Source: Perkinsus olseni (Eukaryota > Perkinsozoa > Perkinsida > Perkinsidae). From it: DNA of 64,000 bases. Positions 1-10,619 of this stretch are shown here, one piece after another; the stretch's first letter is position 1, and every line of letters begins with the position of its first letter. The notes beneath the pieces were generated by a model. The model saw only the letters and a program-made list of their open reading frames with translations, was not told the DNA's origin and searched no databases. Both the position numbers and the translations under genes were made by a program. The stretch lies in assembly GCA_013115135.1 (NCBI GenBank), contig JABANP010000031.1, positions 179,950-243,949 on the forward strand, read 5' to 3'.

Positions 1-633
1 CTCGGCAATACAACACTGAAGGGAAGGGAGGTCTCTGCGTTGGAGATCTATCTCGAGGAGAATCTCATATCGACCGGAAAAGTGCGCTGCCCCGAAACTG
101 AGAACAGGCCCAGCTTCGAGATAGGGTGAGAAGATATGTATACAGCCTGTGTGGGAGTCTATAGTCGGGTGCCGGATCAGCTTAGTTAAACTATCACCGA
201 TCAGTTTTCTGCACAGATCGTTATGAAGTGATTATCAGATGGTTTGTTCCTCGGGAAGGGTCCGTTCAGTATACTACGTGTTCGACTTGTTTGCATTTTC
301 AGATACTCTTTCAGTAGAATTTGGTGGTATAATGTGAATCATCGCAGTATTCCACTCTCATACGACTTCGTTAACGTCTTTACGCCCTGGTGGAAGTATA
401 TTCGCACGCAAGATCCTGTCGCAGCCATAAAATGGAATGCTAAGGACGCTATCGATCGGCTCTATTCCAACCTTCCGAAGGCTGATAAGATCACTGGGCA
501 GATGTGCGCTGATGGGCTCGCGACTCTCCAGAAGATATTCCCCACTTATCATGACTTATGCACCAAGTATTACAACATCGCTGAGGAGGCCAAGCGTGCT
601 GGTGGGAAAGGTGTGAAGACGCGGTTGAGGTGA
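1..633 (+). CDS. Secreted-family gene copy A, 5' end missing
   Basis: Partial gene running off the left edge. One exon (1-125) is followed by a 177-nt GT-AG intron (126-302) and a last exon (303-633, stop TGA). The exon 1-125 is nearly identical to 8743-8864 of the complete copy C, and the last exon to 9066-9396. Splicing at the GTGAG donor after the codons for Glu-Ile-Gly restores the frame across what looks like a stop. The C-terminal part keeps the motif DLCTKYYNIAEEAKRAGGKG. The signal-peptide exon seen in copy C would lie left of the window. Function is unknown. The near identity to copy C points to a recent segmental duplication. Confidence 0.7.
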
Positions 634-955
634 GGTCTTGGTCGCATCGAGTAGTGTCCTACGCTAACTACTTATCAATCTCTTCCACTGTTATTTGCCC
701 GCGAATTGACGAATGATAAAGACATGATAACCCTGTGCTGTTGATGTTGTAACGAATCTGCAGAAGTGTTGCGTTTTACCAAGTCTAAGGCGGTTGTCTG
801 GACTTCGTGACGGAAGTGTTCCTGCAGCGAGCCTTCGCTCTGAGGGTGTCCATACGCACGCTGATCTAATCCCGCACGGCTGCCGTCGTCTGACTGATTT
901 TTCGTTGTTTTCTGTGCGTCAGTGCGGTCTATTTGTTGCCATAAGACACGGCATA
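634..955. other. Duplicated non-coding flank of copy A
   Basis: No gene is seen. The stretch matches 9397-9709 at high identity and belongs to the segmental duplication downstream of the secreted-family gene. Copy A carries a few extra bases near 806-812 relative to the other copy. The short open frames here are in different registers in the two copies and do not look coding. Confidence 0.6.
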
Positions 956-1993
956 CACCATTTCCAGACCTACTTAGTGAAACCCCAGAGCAATTTAACA
1001 AAGCCCAGACCAAATTAGTAAAACCCCAAAGCAATTTAATAAAGCCCAGAGCAAATTAGTATAACCGCAAAGCAATTTAATTTTATGGAAGACCAATTTA
1101 GTAGAGCCCAACAAGGTCACTAGCAAGTACGGAAAACTCACAGCGTCAGCCTACATGAAGTAAGCCCTCGGTATCCTACAGATCGCAGGTTGAAGTTTAA
1201 TTGTTAAACATTCGATACCGGGGCTCCGACTGGCATGCCTTCCATAGCTGAGCAACCGGGGTACAATGTTTGGGCGTGATCGAAGCGTCGTATAAAAAGT
1301 TACGGAGTGAGCGCTTTAACCCCCTTTTGAAGCTACTTCCTCCAGTACAGCAGGAGGTATTCTGCCTTCATTCCACCGCCACTCATGGCGAGTCCCCGGG
1401 CCGGGAGGTACGAACCGGATGCATCTCGCGTGCCGACTATTAGTCGGCTGAAACCGTAACACAGGGGTTTGGGAGGAGACGGGTGCGAGCGTGGTCGTCG
1501 GACTAGGCCGGCCCGGCGCTTGCGCGCAACGACTGCGCTCGTATCCGTGACAGCCGTCGGAGGTCAAAGCTAGGATCCAGACCGGTTGGCGGCGATCCGA
1601 GTTTGTACAGGTTGACCTGCGGCGAGCTGTTCCCCCGTGTCTAGGTAAAAAAAATAAGCACGCTAGGGGCCAGTTCAGCCACTAGCGTCTCGACGTGGTC
1701 TTCGCATGAGGTCGCCGTCGCGCGCCCAGTTAGGGCCTGAAACCGTTGTGCCGGAACGCAGCTGAGATCCGCGCCGTGCGCGGGCCGAGGGCTAAGCCCC
1801 TGCACTAGTTTCACCCTCGTCGAACCCTACGGGTTTAAATCTACAGACTAAATTGCTCTGGGGTTTTACTATTTTGGTTTGGGCTTTATTAAATTGCTCT
1901 GGGGTTATACTAATTTGGCCTGGGCTTTATTAAATTGCTCTGGGGTTTTACTAATTTGGTCTAGGGTTTTACTAAGTAGGTCTGGAAATGGTG
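956..1993. mobile_element. 1,038-bp TA-flanked inverted-repeat transposon (non-autonomous)
   Basis: The element begins CACCATTTCCAGACCTACTT and ends with its exact reverse complement; the perfect terminal repeat is at least 23 bp. It is flanked by TA at 954-955 and 1994-1995. The paralogous site at about 9709 reads straight through with a single TA, so this is a precise insertion with a TA target duplication, as for Tc1/mariner-type elements. Inside each end lie about three copies of a 41-bp subterminal repeat (roughly 979-1080 on the left, 1845-1970 on the right) in opposite orientation. The core is GC-rich and has no transposase frame, so the element is non-autonomous. The empty site in the duplicate dates the insertion after the duplication. 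Confidence 0.9.
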
Positions 1994-2380
1994 TAGAGTA
2001 CTCCATACAGATAGCTTTTTTGAAATTATCAATTATCACAAAAGCATGATACACCCAGTCATGCCAAACAACAAATCGTCTTAATCTGTCTTATCCGGCG
2101 AACTGGGTCAAGAACTGAGCGGTCAGACTTCATCAGCCGGTCGCCACTCTACTCGAGGCTTGAGTCGGTCCTCGGCAGGCAAACAGCTGGGCGCTTTACG
2201 GCTCACCAAGCCAACTCCGAGTTCCAGACCCAGATGAACCCTGCTTCTGGACTGCCGCCCTGGGTTCCGGCTTCGGTCCCCCATCCACTCCTTGGGTCCT
2301 CCTCTCCTGACCTTCCGCTGAACCCCATCAACGGGGCTGCGCCATGCTATCACCACCACTAAAACTAGAGTTAACTCATT

Positions 2381-2427
2381 AATGAAGGCTAACTTGTTAA
2401 ACTAGGTTGAATACCGATACGGATGGT
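2381..2427 (+). repeat. 47-bp direct repeat shared with 6914-6961
   Basis: The segment from the AATGAAGG start through GATACGGATGG occurs again at 6914-6961 with only two or three changes. Both copies sit at the edge of a secreted-family gene block, one at the end of the 1-2375 duplicated segment and one about 100 bp upstream of copy B. It may mark an old breakpoint of the gene array. Confidence 0.6.
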
Positions 2428-2450
2428 CGCGTCGCTCCGCCATCGTAGTA

Positions 2451-2730
2451 CAGCCCTCCAAATAAATTTGGAATGTCGTGATTTTCTCGCCGCCAGCTCC
2501 AACTGGGACGAGTTACGAAACGAAATTCATAGAGATTATATAGATTATTTGGCACATTTTTCGAGGGACCCTCCGAGATCTCGGCACCCATTAAGAGTTG
2601 TGGTCTGAAACTTTGGGGATATACTCGGTAGGGTCCTAGAAGGTATCTCTATGAATTTCGTTTCGTAACTCGTCCTAGTTGGAGCTGGCGGCGAGAAAAT
2701 CACGATATTCCAAATTTATTTGGAGGGCTG
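2451..2730. mobile_element. 280-bp MITE with 86-bp terminal inverted repeats and TA flanks
   Basis: The left end (from 2451, CAGCCCTCCAAATAAATTTG) and right end (to 2730) are reverse complements over about 86 bp with two mismatches. The element is bounded by TA on both sides (2449-2450 and 2731-2732). The interior of about 110 bp has no coding capacity. Length, long near-perfect inverted repeats and TA target fit a Tc1/mariner-type miniature element. It is unrelated in sequence to the 956-1993 element. Confidence 0.85.
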
Positions 2731-3032
2731 TAGTTGGTGGCGTAGGCAAGAAACCGTGAGGCGAGCGAGCTCCGACCACGTCCCACCTGCCGTGACCCAG
2801 TCAAGGCTAGACAGCGATGATTGATTTTCTCAGTTAGTTTCAAGAATTGGAGAGTACGCCCGAGTCGGGCTTCTTTGCTCTTTCAATCTGTTTCTCGTGG
2901 CTGAGCCACGGCGGCTCGCCCGGCAGACCGCTGTTGACGTTACTCCGCCGTCCGTCTATCCGTAATAGGCTTAGCGGACAGGTCGAGTGCGATCAACGCG
3001 GCGTCCAAGGGTGGTCGCTTCCAGAGGCTTGG

Positions 3033-3450
3033 CAAGCTCGCATATGACTCTTCACGAAGACAGGCCTGGTCTGCTGGACGTCATTGCAAGCCCGCGTATG
3101 CCTTTTCACGAGGACAGGGCTCGTCTGCCAGACCGCTTTGCAAGCCCGCGTATGCCTCTTCGCGAGGACAGAGCTGGTCCGCTGGATCGCACTTGGCAAG
3201 CTTGCGTACGCCTCTTCATGATGGCATGGATGGTCTGCTGGATCGCACTTTGCAAGCTCGCGTATGCCTCTCCACGAGGGCAGGAATGGTGTGCTGGGTG
3301 CCATCGCAAGCCCACGTATGCCACTTCGCGTGGACAGGGCGGGTCCGTTTGAGCGTGTCCCAGGCCCGTGTATGCATCTCCACGAGGATTGGGCACGTCC
3401 GCTGGGCGCTATTGCAGGCACGTGAATGCCTTTGCACAAGGACACGGTAG
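3033..3450. repeat. Minisatellite, unit 54-57 bp, about 7-8 copies
   Basis: Repeated units start with GCAAGCYYGCGTATGCC and continue with an ACGAGGACAGG core and a CTGGTCCGCTGGA core. The first units are 54 bp and later ones 55-57 bp. Several overlapping frames on both strands stay open through the repeat, which explains the cluster of 80-150-codon frames here. None shows a start, signal peptide or domain, so they are treated as a by-product of the repeat. Confidence 0.8.
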
Positions 3451-4240
3451 GCCTCGCTCACCCGCATCAGGACTGTCGGCTGCATGCCGTAGTGTCACGC
3501 TGCGCCGTCTTTGCCGGAGATCTGCCACTCGCGAGCGACTCCGCACAAGGAGTCTTTGCCGAACCTCTACAGTCGAGGACAGGGGTGTCTGCCAAGGTCT
3601 CACAAGCTCCCGTGACAGGGACCGGGGTGCTCAATCGCGAAGACATGTCGAGTGCCACTGGCCAGGATATGGCGGTGCATGCCCGCTGTGGGCCGCAAAC
3701 AAGTGGCACAGTGTGAGGCCATCCTATCCTTTGAGGGCATGCCAGGCAGTGCCTGGCAGGCACCGGCAGTCCCATGAAGCGAAGAAAAGTCAGCGTTCGT
3801 TTCGATGGTTGGCGCCGGCGGCACCACCGGGACTGGCACCGTGAGGCGTGGCGACACATGAGGCCGAAACATTTGCACCTGGGTTCAACACGTGAACTCA
3901 AGCCCGAGATTTCTCCCATGAAACATCCCTTCAGAAGGGATCGATTACGGCTGTCCCACTGTGGGACTCCCACACTCCGTTCGGCACCGGCGGTGTCCGT
4001 CGGGCGGACATCGTCGGGCGATCATCGCCCCGATGAGTTAAAAGCCAAACGCAGGATTCCACGCCGGACGGGACCAGTAGTCGCTGACCAGTGGTCCACT
4101 GATCAGACCACTAGGCTCACTTTGCCGTACTTATACGAGGTTTTGGGTACCTGGTTTCCCTGTCTTGCCTCAACGCGCGTGAGCGGATTCACGTCATATT
4201 ACTCGCGTCAGCTGCGCGCACTGTAGAAAAGAATCTGTTC
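3451..4240. other. Non-coding, rich in short palindromes
   Basis: No convincing gene. It contains several perfect inverted repeats with a one-base centre: 3740-3758, 3925-3941 and 3953-3967. Confidence 0.4.
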
Positions 4241-4499
4241 AACAGATGTTCGCCGCCCCATGAGAAAATGGCTTGGGCCCGTCCCGTCCGTCGCATAGCA
4301 CCGAGAGGAAAGTTAACCCTGGCAGTGTCACTGTCGCATGGGGTTGCAGCAACCCGGTTGCTCGCTCAAAATGCGAGGGCAACACAGTGCTTTACTAGTC
4401 ATCGCTTAGTGGGTGGCGTCACTCGTCAAGAGGCGCTGATGATAGTAGATTGATAGAAGAGCTAGGAAAGCTCTGAAATCGCGGGCCTCATTTTCTCAC

Positions 4500-5117
4500 T
4501 CACCACCATGGGCAAGTTTGTCGCACTGCAATGACTAGCAGCGATCATAGCTTTCCTGAGTGTCTCTGCGGAGACGGAAATCAGTGTGAGGACTCTTCGG
4601 CGGTATCAAAGAGAAGCTGGCCGTCTTTCACTGCGCAAGTGGTGGTCAGACAAGAGAGCCAGCCTGGGCACTTCTGTCAACGACTTCTTTTACTGCGCTT
4701 CACACGCTCGTTTATGGATCCGCGGGGAAGTCACGGCAGCTAGCAGTGCCGTTGTATTCGGAAGGGCCCCAACCCCAGCCCATCTCTATAGATACGGGGT
4801 GGTCAACTCGCCAGAGTGTGACTGTGGGGCGCCGGTGGGGAACACGCGGCACTACCTCCTCTCCTGTCCGCTCCTGGAGCAGGCTAGGAATAGGGTCAAA
4901 GGTGGTTTCCCCTACCATTTATATAAACTAATTGTTGATTTGAAGCGACGCAAGTCCTTCAATCAACTTTGTTCGGCCCTCATGCGGTATCTCGATGCTC
5001 GCAGGGGCTTATTGTAGTGCCGGGTAGGCACAACTTTTGGTTTTCCGCCTCTGTTTTGGACGAGGCCCACCATTGAATATTTGCTGTAAAAAAACAAAAA
5101 AAACAAAAACAAATAAA
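4500..5117 (+). mobile_element. 5'-truncated LINE (non-LTR retrotransposon) 3' end
   Basis: The frame 4586-5017 ends in a Cys/His motif, CDCGAPVGNTRHYLLSC, followed by PLLEQAR. This is the classic zinc-knuckle-like tail that follows RT/RNase H in many non-LTR retrotransposons. The stop is followed by about 60 bp of 3' UTR and an A-rich tail (about 5089-5117) with A-runs broken by C. No upstream RT or endonuclease is recognisable, so the copy is 5'-truncated, as is typical of LINE insertions. The 5' edge is uncertain. Degraded RNase H sequence may reach back to about 4260. Confidence 0.75.
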
Positions 5118-6913
5118 TAGCAGCAGCAGGAGCAAGCGTCGGAGGACTGGCGACCGGGACGGTGACCGCGAGGATGGAGGAAGATGCAGATGAAGTCGGT
5201 TGAAGCCTTAGAGCAGGAAGACGTGATGACTAATTCATGTATTGCTCGTTATTAAGGAACGTTTCAATCGCAATGACTAGCAGCCAGCCATGTGCCTCGT
5301 TTGGCCTTCGCTCGTAAACCCGCTGCGTAAGAGATCGATCCTCCCGCTCGCAGCAAGCAACCGAGTCACGCCGGAGTTAGGTAACCTAACTTAGGTTAAC
5401 CGTCCAGGGCGATATCGGAAGCCGAGCGAATCGGTCAGGCCGTTGGGTATCCCAACTCGGGACTATCCAGAGATCGCGGCACGAATCGTGCCGCACGATC
5501 ATCGTGCCAGGCGCTCGGGAACTCACAAGTGTCCTAGCGACCTTCGGTTAAGTTGAGCCAATATCTAATCTTTCAGGCCACCAGGCCACCATCAGACCTT
5601 CGCGAGGCCTGTTGTCGAACAGTGATTGAGTGACTTGCCGAGTCATGAAGCACAGGGTCGCGTGCACGCCACTCGCGGCTGCAGCAGTTAAAGCACCACA
5701 GCCTACTGTCAGTCTGATAGTGTCAGCAGGATGGCATTAGCTGCGGTGACCGCTGGGCAGTGTGATAGATATTCAGGGAGAAATTCTCTCGGAGAATAAT
5801 TGTCAGGGCCTGACCCCAGATTCCGAAGCTTGAAGAAGTGCGCAGAGCGTCAAGCGTTGGACTTCAGCCTGAGACACTGTCCGGCACACGCATTATATGG
5901 GGCGCGCATTAGCGGCTAGCAGCCGCCACCGGCGGTTGCGGTTCGTTCAGAGACTGCATACCCGCTACAGCGATACGAGTCACCGATTCGTCGTGTGATA
6001 CGACTCGTGTCACACGACTCGTGTAGCATGAGCAGCCGTATCGAAGTGCGACTAGCACTTTGGTGTGCCCTGTCCAAACAGACTGTTTGAACTGTTTGAA
6101 ACAGTAGGCTAAGTCGAGGGCGCTTGGTCGATGGTCGAACTAACGAGGCGATTCGGGATCGCGCACCGCAGTGTAGCATACGGGATAGATTGAGTGGATC
6201 ACTCGCAGCGAAACGTCAAGCTTCGAGAATATTTGCGTGCGAGATTTGGACCAAGTCGCTCGATGATTTGGACCCTGCGGTTGGACCCACCTAGACTAGG
6301 TGGCCTAGTTCAAGAACTAGCGTCGGGGGTCTCGGGATGCGATGGCTAGCCTGCCCGTATCTCACGACCGGTAATCTGAGTCAGATAATGTCATACTCAT
6401 GGTCACAGGCACGCCTGAGTCAGACAATATGAACTTGCGGCCCATTGGCAGGACCTGGACATCGGTAAGGTACTATGTTTCGCGGGTCCGACCCGCCGGG
6501 TCGCGGCTGCTTTCTGGGCCCAGGTATCTGGTGCTGTTCGGTTTTCGCATCAACTTAGTGAGAGAGCTAGCAGTTTATTGAGCGCTAACTCAGCATCGGT
6601 ATGTAGCGCGAGACTGTTGCATGTCAACGACCACGCGTGGAAGACGCAGATCCAGGTCTAGACCTTCAGGCCTACTAGAGCCTTGGGGGCTCCAAATTCG
6701 AGCTGAGTAGCTGCGCGGACTTCAGTCAGGGAGAACTCGCCTGTTGCTTGTCGGGTCTGGTAATGGGAGCAAGTACCGAAGAGGGTGTAGACACGCACTG
6801 TCGGCAGACTCAGGCTCTGGGTCGCCGAATGTGTCTTGCCCTCGTCGGTGCTTCACGGGCCGGTTCGTACCGAACCGACCTACCAGACCCACGCGACCAG
6901 GAGTGGGATATTT
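5118..6913. other. No gene recognised
   Basis: About 1.8 kb with only short frames lacking domains. Short inverted repeats recur, for example around 5480-5510 and the CGACTCGTGT/ACACGAGTCG-type words at 5990-6030. No exon chain could be assembled on either strand. Confidence 0.4.
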
Positions 6914-7062
6914 AATGAAGGTTAACTTGTTAAACTAGGTTAAATACCGATACGGATGGTCAAGCGATGGACTCCATCGGATGGAGAGGTGGCTAACAAT
7001 GGTTTAGCGATGAAATGTAGTGGAATTTTGAATGAGGGTTTTGCCAGCCACCAGAAAAGTCA

Positions 7063-7653
7063 ATGGTAGAACTGGAAGCTCCGGCGTTGAGGAGATCTTG
7101 TGTGTGGCCTCGGCGGAGAGAGTGGGAGGAGAATGAATTCCAAGTTGGCGGCAGAACTGTCAAATGCGAGTTTGGTAATGAACAGCTCGATGATGGAAGA
7201 CAGGTTACACGGCTCGAGATCCTCCTCGGCGAGAATGACATGTCGACAGGGAAAGTGCATTGTCCCGCGGCTGGTGGCAGAACTGGCTTCGACATGGGGT
7301 GATGGGGATACACGCTACGGCCCCTTCATCTCATTCCGTCATGTTCACGCAGGTACCTATGGGGCAGCATTATGTGGTTTAATCTAGACGCCCCCGGCGG
7401 TGGCTATGGACCGTCGTATGAGTTCAAGGGGGATGGCTCGGTCAATGACCCTCTCGCGAGCGTGCGTTGGAGTGCCGGGGGTGCTATCAGAAGCCTTAAA
7501 TCTAGTGCTTCGGCAAGCTATGAGGAGACTGAGAAAATCTGCATGGCCGGGATCACAGCTCTGAAAAAGAAGTTTCTCACCTATGAAGATCTGTGCACCA
7601 AGAACTACGCTATCGGCAAAGAAGTCCTTCGTGCTGGTGGGGTCAAGCTTTGA
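7063..7653 (+). CDS. Secreted-family gene copy B (diverged paralogue)
   Basis: Two exons joined by a 54-nt intron: 7063-7298 and 7353-7653, intron 7299-7352 (GTGATG...CGCAG). Splicing removes an apparent stop and keeps the frame. Residues around CEFGNEQLDDGRQV match CTFGNTTLKGREV of copy C. The C-terminal LTYEDLCTKNYAIGKEVLRA matches the same region of copies A and C. No signal-peptide exon was found upstream; the ATG at 7063 may be internal, with a missing or unrecognised first exon before it. Divergence from A and C is much greater than that between A and C. Function unknown. Confidence 0.65.
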
Positions 7654-8480
7654 TCATCAAAGTGAAGAAGATGCTGAGTTGATCCGTTGGCCGAGTTTGG
7701 AAAAGTTATTGTTAAGTCGATCGTCTTTCTTTATCAGCGCTTCCCCTGTTGCCTGTGGATCAGCACCATAACCATGATAACGATGTTGTTGTTTGTGTGC
7801 GACTATTCACCTTCCGTGTTTTACAAGTTAAAATGGATTATCAGTACGCGCCTGCCATCATGCGCACTGCGCTAAATATCAACGCTACAGCGATCCGCTA
7901 ACTGAGCATATCGGCAGGAATCTAAGTATACTCCAAGTAACGCCAGGATATTGAAGAGGTTCATGCCGGCACGCAATAGAGCTTGCTGAGCAAGGACTAG
8001 ATTGTGCAGGCGCACAACGATGAAACCTGAGCTTAGCTTGACGCTAGTTGATGACTTCATCAGTATAGACGAGGAACAGAATCTAAGACTCATTGACTTG
8101 AGGCCCCTAATGCTTGACAAGAACTCGTACGCAACTCCACCCGCTGGAGCAGCGGTACGCTTTGTGAGCATCACCGAGTGCCCGTGGGATGGGGGAGGGG
8201 TTAGTTGAGACCGGCGCGGTACTAACCTTCAACCGAAGAGGGAACGAATCGTCAACAGAACTGTACCCTACACATGCTCAATTCCGGCCTGCGAAGGCGA
8301 GCGACGCCGAACTTTCGTGCGGTATTACCTTTTCCACACATTTAAGAACTGTGAGGGCCCCTCTAACGTCTTGATTGTGATCACGACCGTAGGGGAAATG
8401 TCCTCAACATCGTGAAAGGCACAGTCATTCTTATCAACGGCAAGGACGGCAATAGTGTACACCTTCCACAACATGCAGTG
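7654..8480 (+). other. Possible multi-exon coding segments, unassigned
   Basis: A protein-like stretch runs from an ATG at 8022 (begins MKPELSLTLVDDFISIDEEQ) and meets a GTGAGC donor near 8164. Two further protein-like stretches follow, one with two Cys around 8265-8390 and one reading VKGTVILINGKDGNSVHLP around 8410-8475. I could not join them in one consistent frame. They may be exons of a small gene or relics. 7654-8020 holds nothing I recognise. Confidence 0.3.
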
Positions 8481-8497
8481 TTAAAGTTGATCAGTCA

Positions 8498-9396
8498 ATG
8501 TCGAATAAACAGTTCATCGTCGGAGTTTCGATTATCGCTATTGCATTGATATCATCAAACCTGCCCACTGGGGATGCCATCGGCGCGGTCGCCTCTCACG
8601 ATGTAAGGAGGGGGTCCTTCCACTGCCACTGCTCCCACAGGCCACGGACGATCACCTCTTTCGTTCTCAGGGATACCCCCCATTGTCTGGACACTCGTAT
8701 GTGCTCCCCGATATGAGCAGCAGGACAGCCGTATGCACGTTCGGCAATACAACACTGAAGGGAAGGGAGGTCTCTGCGTTGGAGATCAATCTCGAGGAGA
8801 ATCTCATATCAACCGGAAAAGTGCGCTGCCCTGAAACTGAGAACAGGCCCAGCTTCGAGATAGGGTGAGAAGATACGTATACAGCCTGTGTGTGAGTTTC
8901 TAGTTCAACGCGGGAACAGGCTTAGTTAGACTATCGCCGATGCGCTCATTCGTTTTTTAGCGGTGCAAAATTTACACAGATCGCTATGAAGTGATTATCA
9001 GATGGTTTGTTCCTCGGGAAGGGTCCGTTCAGTATACTACGTGTTCGACTTGTTTGCATTTTCAGATACTCTTTCAATAGAATTTGGTGGTATAATGTGA
9101 ATCATCGCAGTATTCCACTTTCACACGACTTCGTTAACGTCTTTACGCCCTGGTGGAAATATATTCGCACGCAAGATCCTGTCGCAGCCATAAAATGGGA
9201 TGCTAAGGACGCTATCCATCGGCTCTATTCCAACCTTCGGAAGGCTGATAAGATCACTAGGCAGATGTGCGCTGATGGGCTCGCGACTCTGCGAAAGATA
9301 TTCCCCACTTATCATGATTTATGCACCAAGTATTACAACATCGCTGAGGAGGCCAAGCGTGCTGGTGGGAAAGGTGTGAAGACGTCGTTGAGGTGA
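8498..9396 (+). CDS. Secreted-family gene copy C, complete (209 aa)
   Basis: Three exons: 8498-8602, 8671-8864, 9066-9396, with GT-AG introns of 68 and 201 nt; phases agree. The first exon encodes a clear N-terminal signal peptide (MSNKQFIVGVSIIAIALISS, then a cleavage-like region). The mature part has a CTFGN motif, a KVRCPE motif, a Trp-rich stretch (IWWYNV) and the C-terminal DLCTKYYNIAEEAKRAGGKG. With four Cys and no TM segment it is probably secreted. No known domain was recognised. It is the only complete member of the three-gene array and was used to define the exons of A and B. Confidence 0.8.
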
Positions 9397-10125
9397 GGTC
9401 TTGGTTGCATCGAGTGGTCTCTTACGCTATCTACTTATCAATCTCTTCCACTGTTATTTGCCCGCGAATCGACGAATGATGAAGACATGATAACCCTGTG
9501 CTGTTGATGTTGTAACGAATCTGCAGAGGTGTTGCGTATTACCAAGTCTAAGGCGGTTGTCTGGACTTCGAAAGTGTTCCTGCAGCGAGCCTTCGCTCTG
9601 AGGATGTCCATACGCACGCTGATCTCTCCCGCACGGCTGCCGTCGTCTGACTTATTTTTCGTTGTTATCTGTGCGTCAATGCAGTTCATATGTTGCCATA
9701 AGCCACGGCATAGAGTACTCCATACAGATAGTTTTTTTGAAATTATCAATTATCACAAAAACATGATACACCCTGTCATGCCAAACAACAAATCGTCTTA
9801 ATCTGTCTTATCCGGCGAACTCGGTCAAGAACTGAGCGGTCAGACTTCATCAGCCGGCCGCCACTCTACTCGAGGCTTGAGTCGGTCCTGAGGACCGACT
9901 CCGGGTCCTCGGCAGGCAAACAGCTGGGCGCTTTACGGCTCACCAAGCCAACTCGAGTTCCAGATCCTGAATCTGGATTCCAGATGAACCCTGCTTCTAG
10001 ACTGCCGCCCTGGGTTCCGGCTTCGGTCCCCCATCCACTCCTTGGGTCCTCCTCTCCTGACCTTCCGCTGAACCCCATCAACGGGGCTGCGCCATGGTAT
10101 CATCACCACTCAAACTGGAGTTAAC
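8741..10125 (+). repeat. Segmental duplication, copy 2 (partner 1-2375)
   Basis: High-identity match to 1-2375 after removal of the 1,038-bp element from the latter. It covers the last two exons of the secreted-family gene and about 730 bp downstream. Differences include the missing transposon and two small insertions here (9890-9909 and about 9966-9980), both of which create inverted repeats with a one-base centre. Homology stops at about 10125, where copy 1 continues into the 47-bp repeat and the MITE. Confidence 0.85.
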
Positions 10126-10615
10126 TCATTATCAGACGTAAAATGCGTCCAAGTGTAGCCCCGAATCGTCGTGGGAGTGCGAAGCACAAATCTGGCACAA
10201 CTTTTTCTGTCTCCCTGTGTTGCGCTGACGCTATGAGGAAGGCGAGTAGTCCAACGTAGCTAATGAGAAGCTGGTTAGCATCAAAGTGCAGTGTCTTCAT
10301 AGCTCAGTATCTTCACGTCTAGATCCATGTTGGCTCAAGTATCAGTAGACGGTATACGTCTCTTTAACTCTCTCCTCCCAATTTTTTCCTTTTCCTCCTG
10401 CGGGGAAGGCTGGTAGTGCATGGTCCCAAGGGACCTGGTAGCCGAGCTACCTAAGCCACCAGCATGCTACCCTCAGGGTCACACCATGATAGGCGCGATC
10501 TCACCCAACTTCCTCGTGGGAAGACGCCGGCCGTAAGAGCCCTATCTGCGCTCATATCCGCGTCTGTTGTGTTACCAAGCCTGGGCGGAACGAATCAGGA
10601 ATTTTGGGATGTTCA
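10126..10615. other. No gene recognised; SL-like word
   Basis: No coding exon seen. At about 10325-10339 the sequence CCATGTTGGCTCAAG matches the last 15 bases of the conserved dinoflagellate/Perkinsus spliced leader with one mismatch. It is followed by TATCAG. Confidence 0.4.
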
Positions 10616-10619
10616 CGTT

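Noticed and set aside
1316..1567. 83-codon ORF inside the 1,038-bp element as a transposase
   Set aside because: Too short, Arg/Pro-rich due to GC content, and no DDE/D motif.
2987..3485. Repetitive proteins on both strands
   Set aside because: Frames come from the 54-57 bp minisatellite; unit length drifts (54, 56, 57) and would break a coding frame.
3774..4226. 150-codon Arg/His-rich plus-strand ORF
   Set aside because: No domain, competing frames of similar length on both strands, GC-rich sequence.
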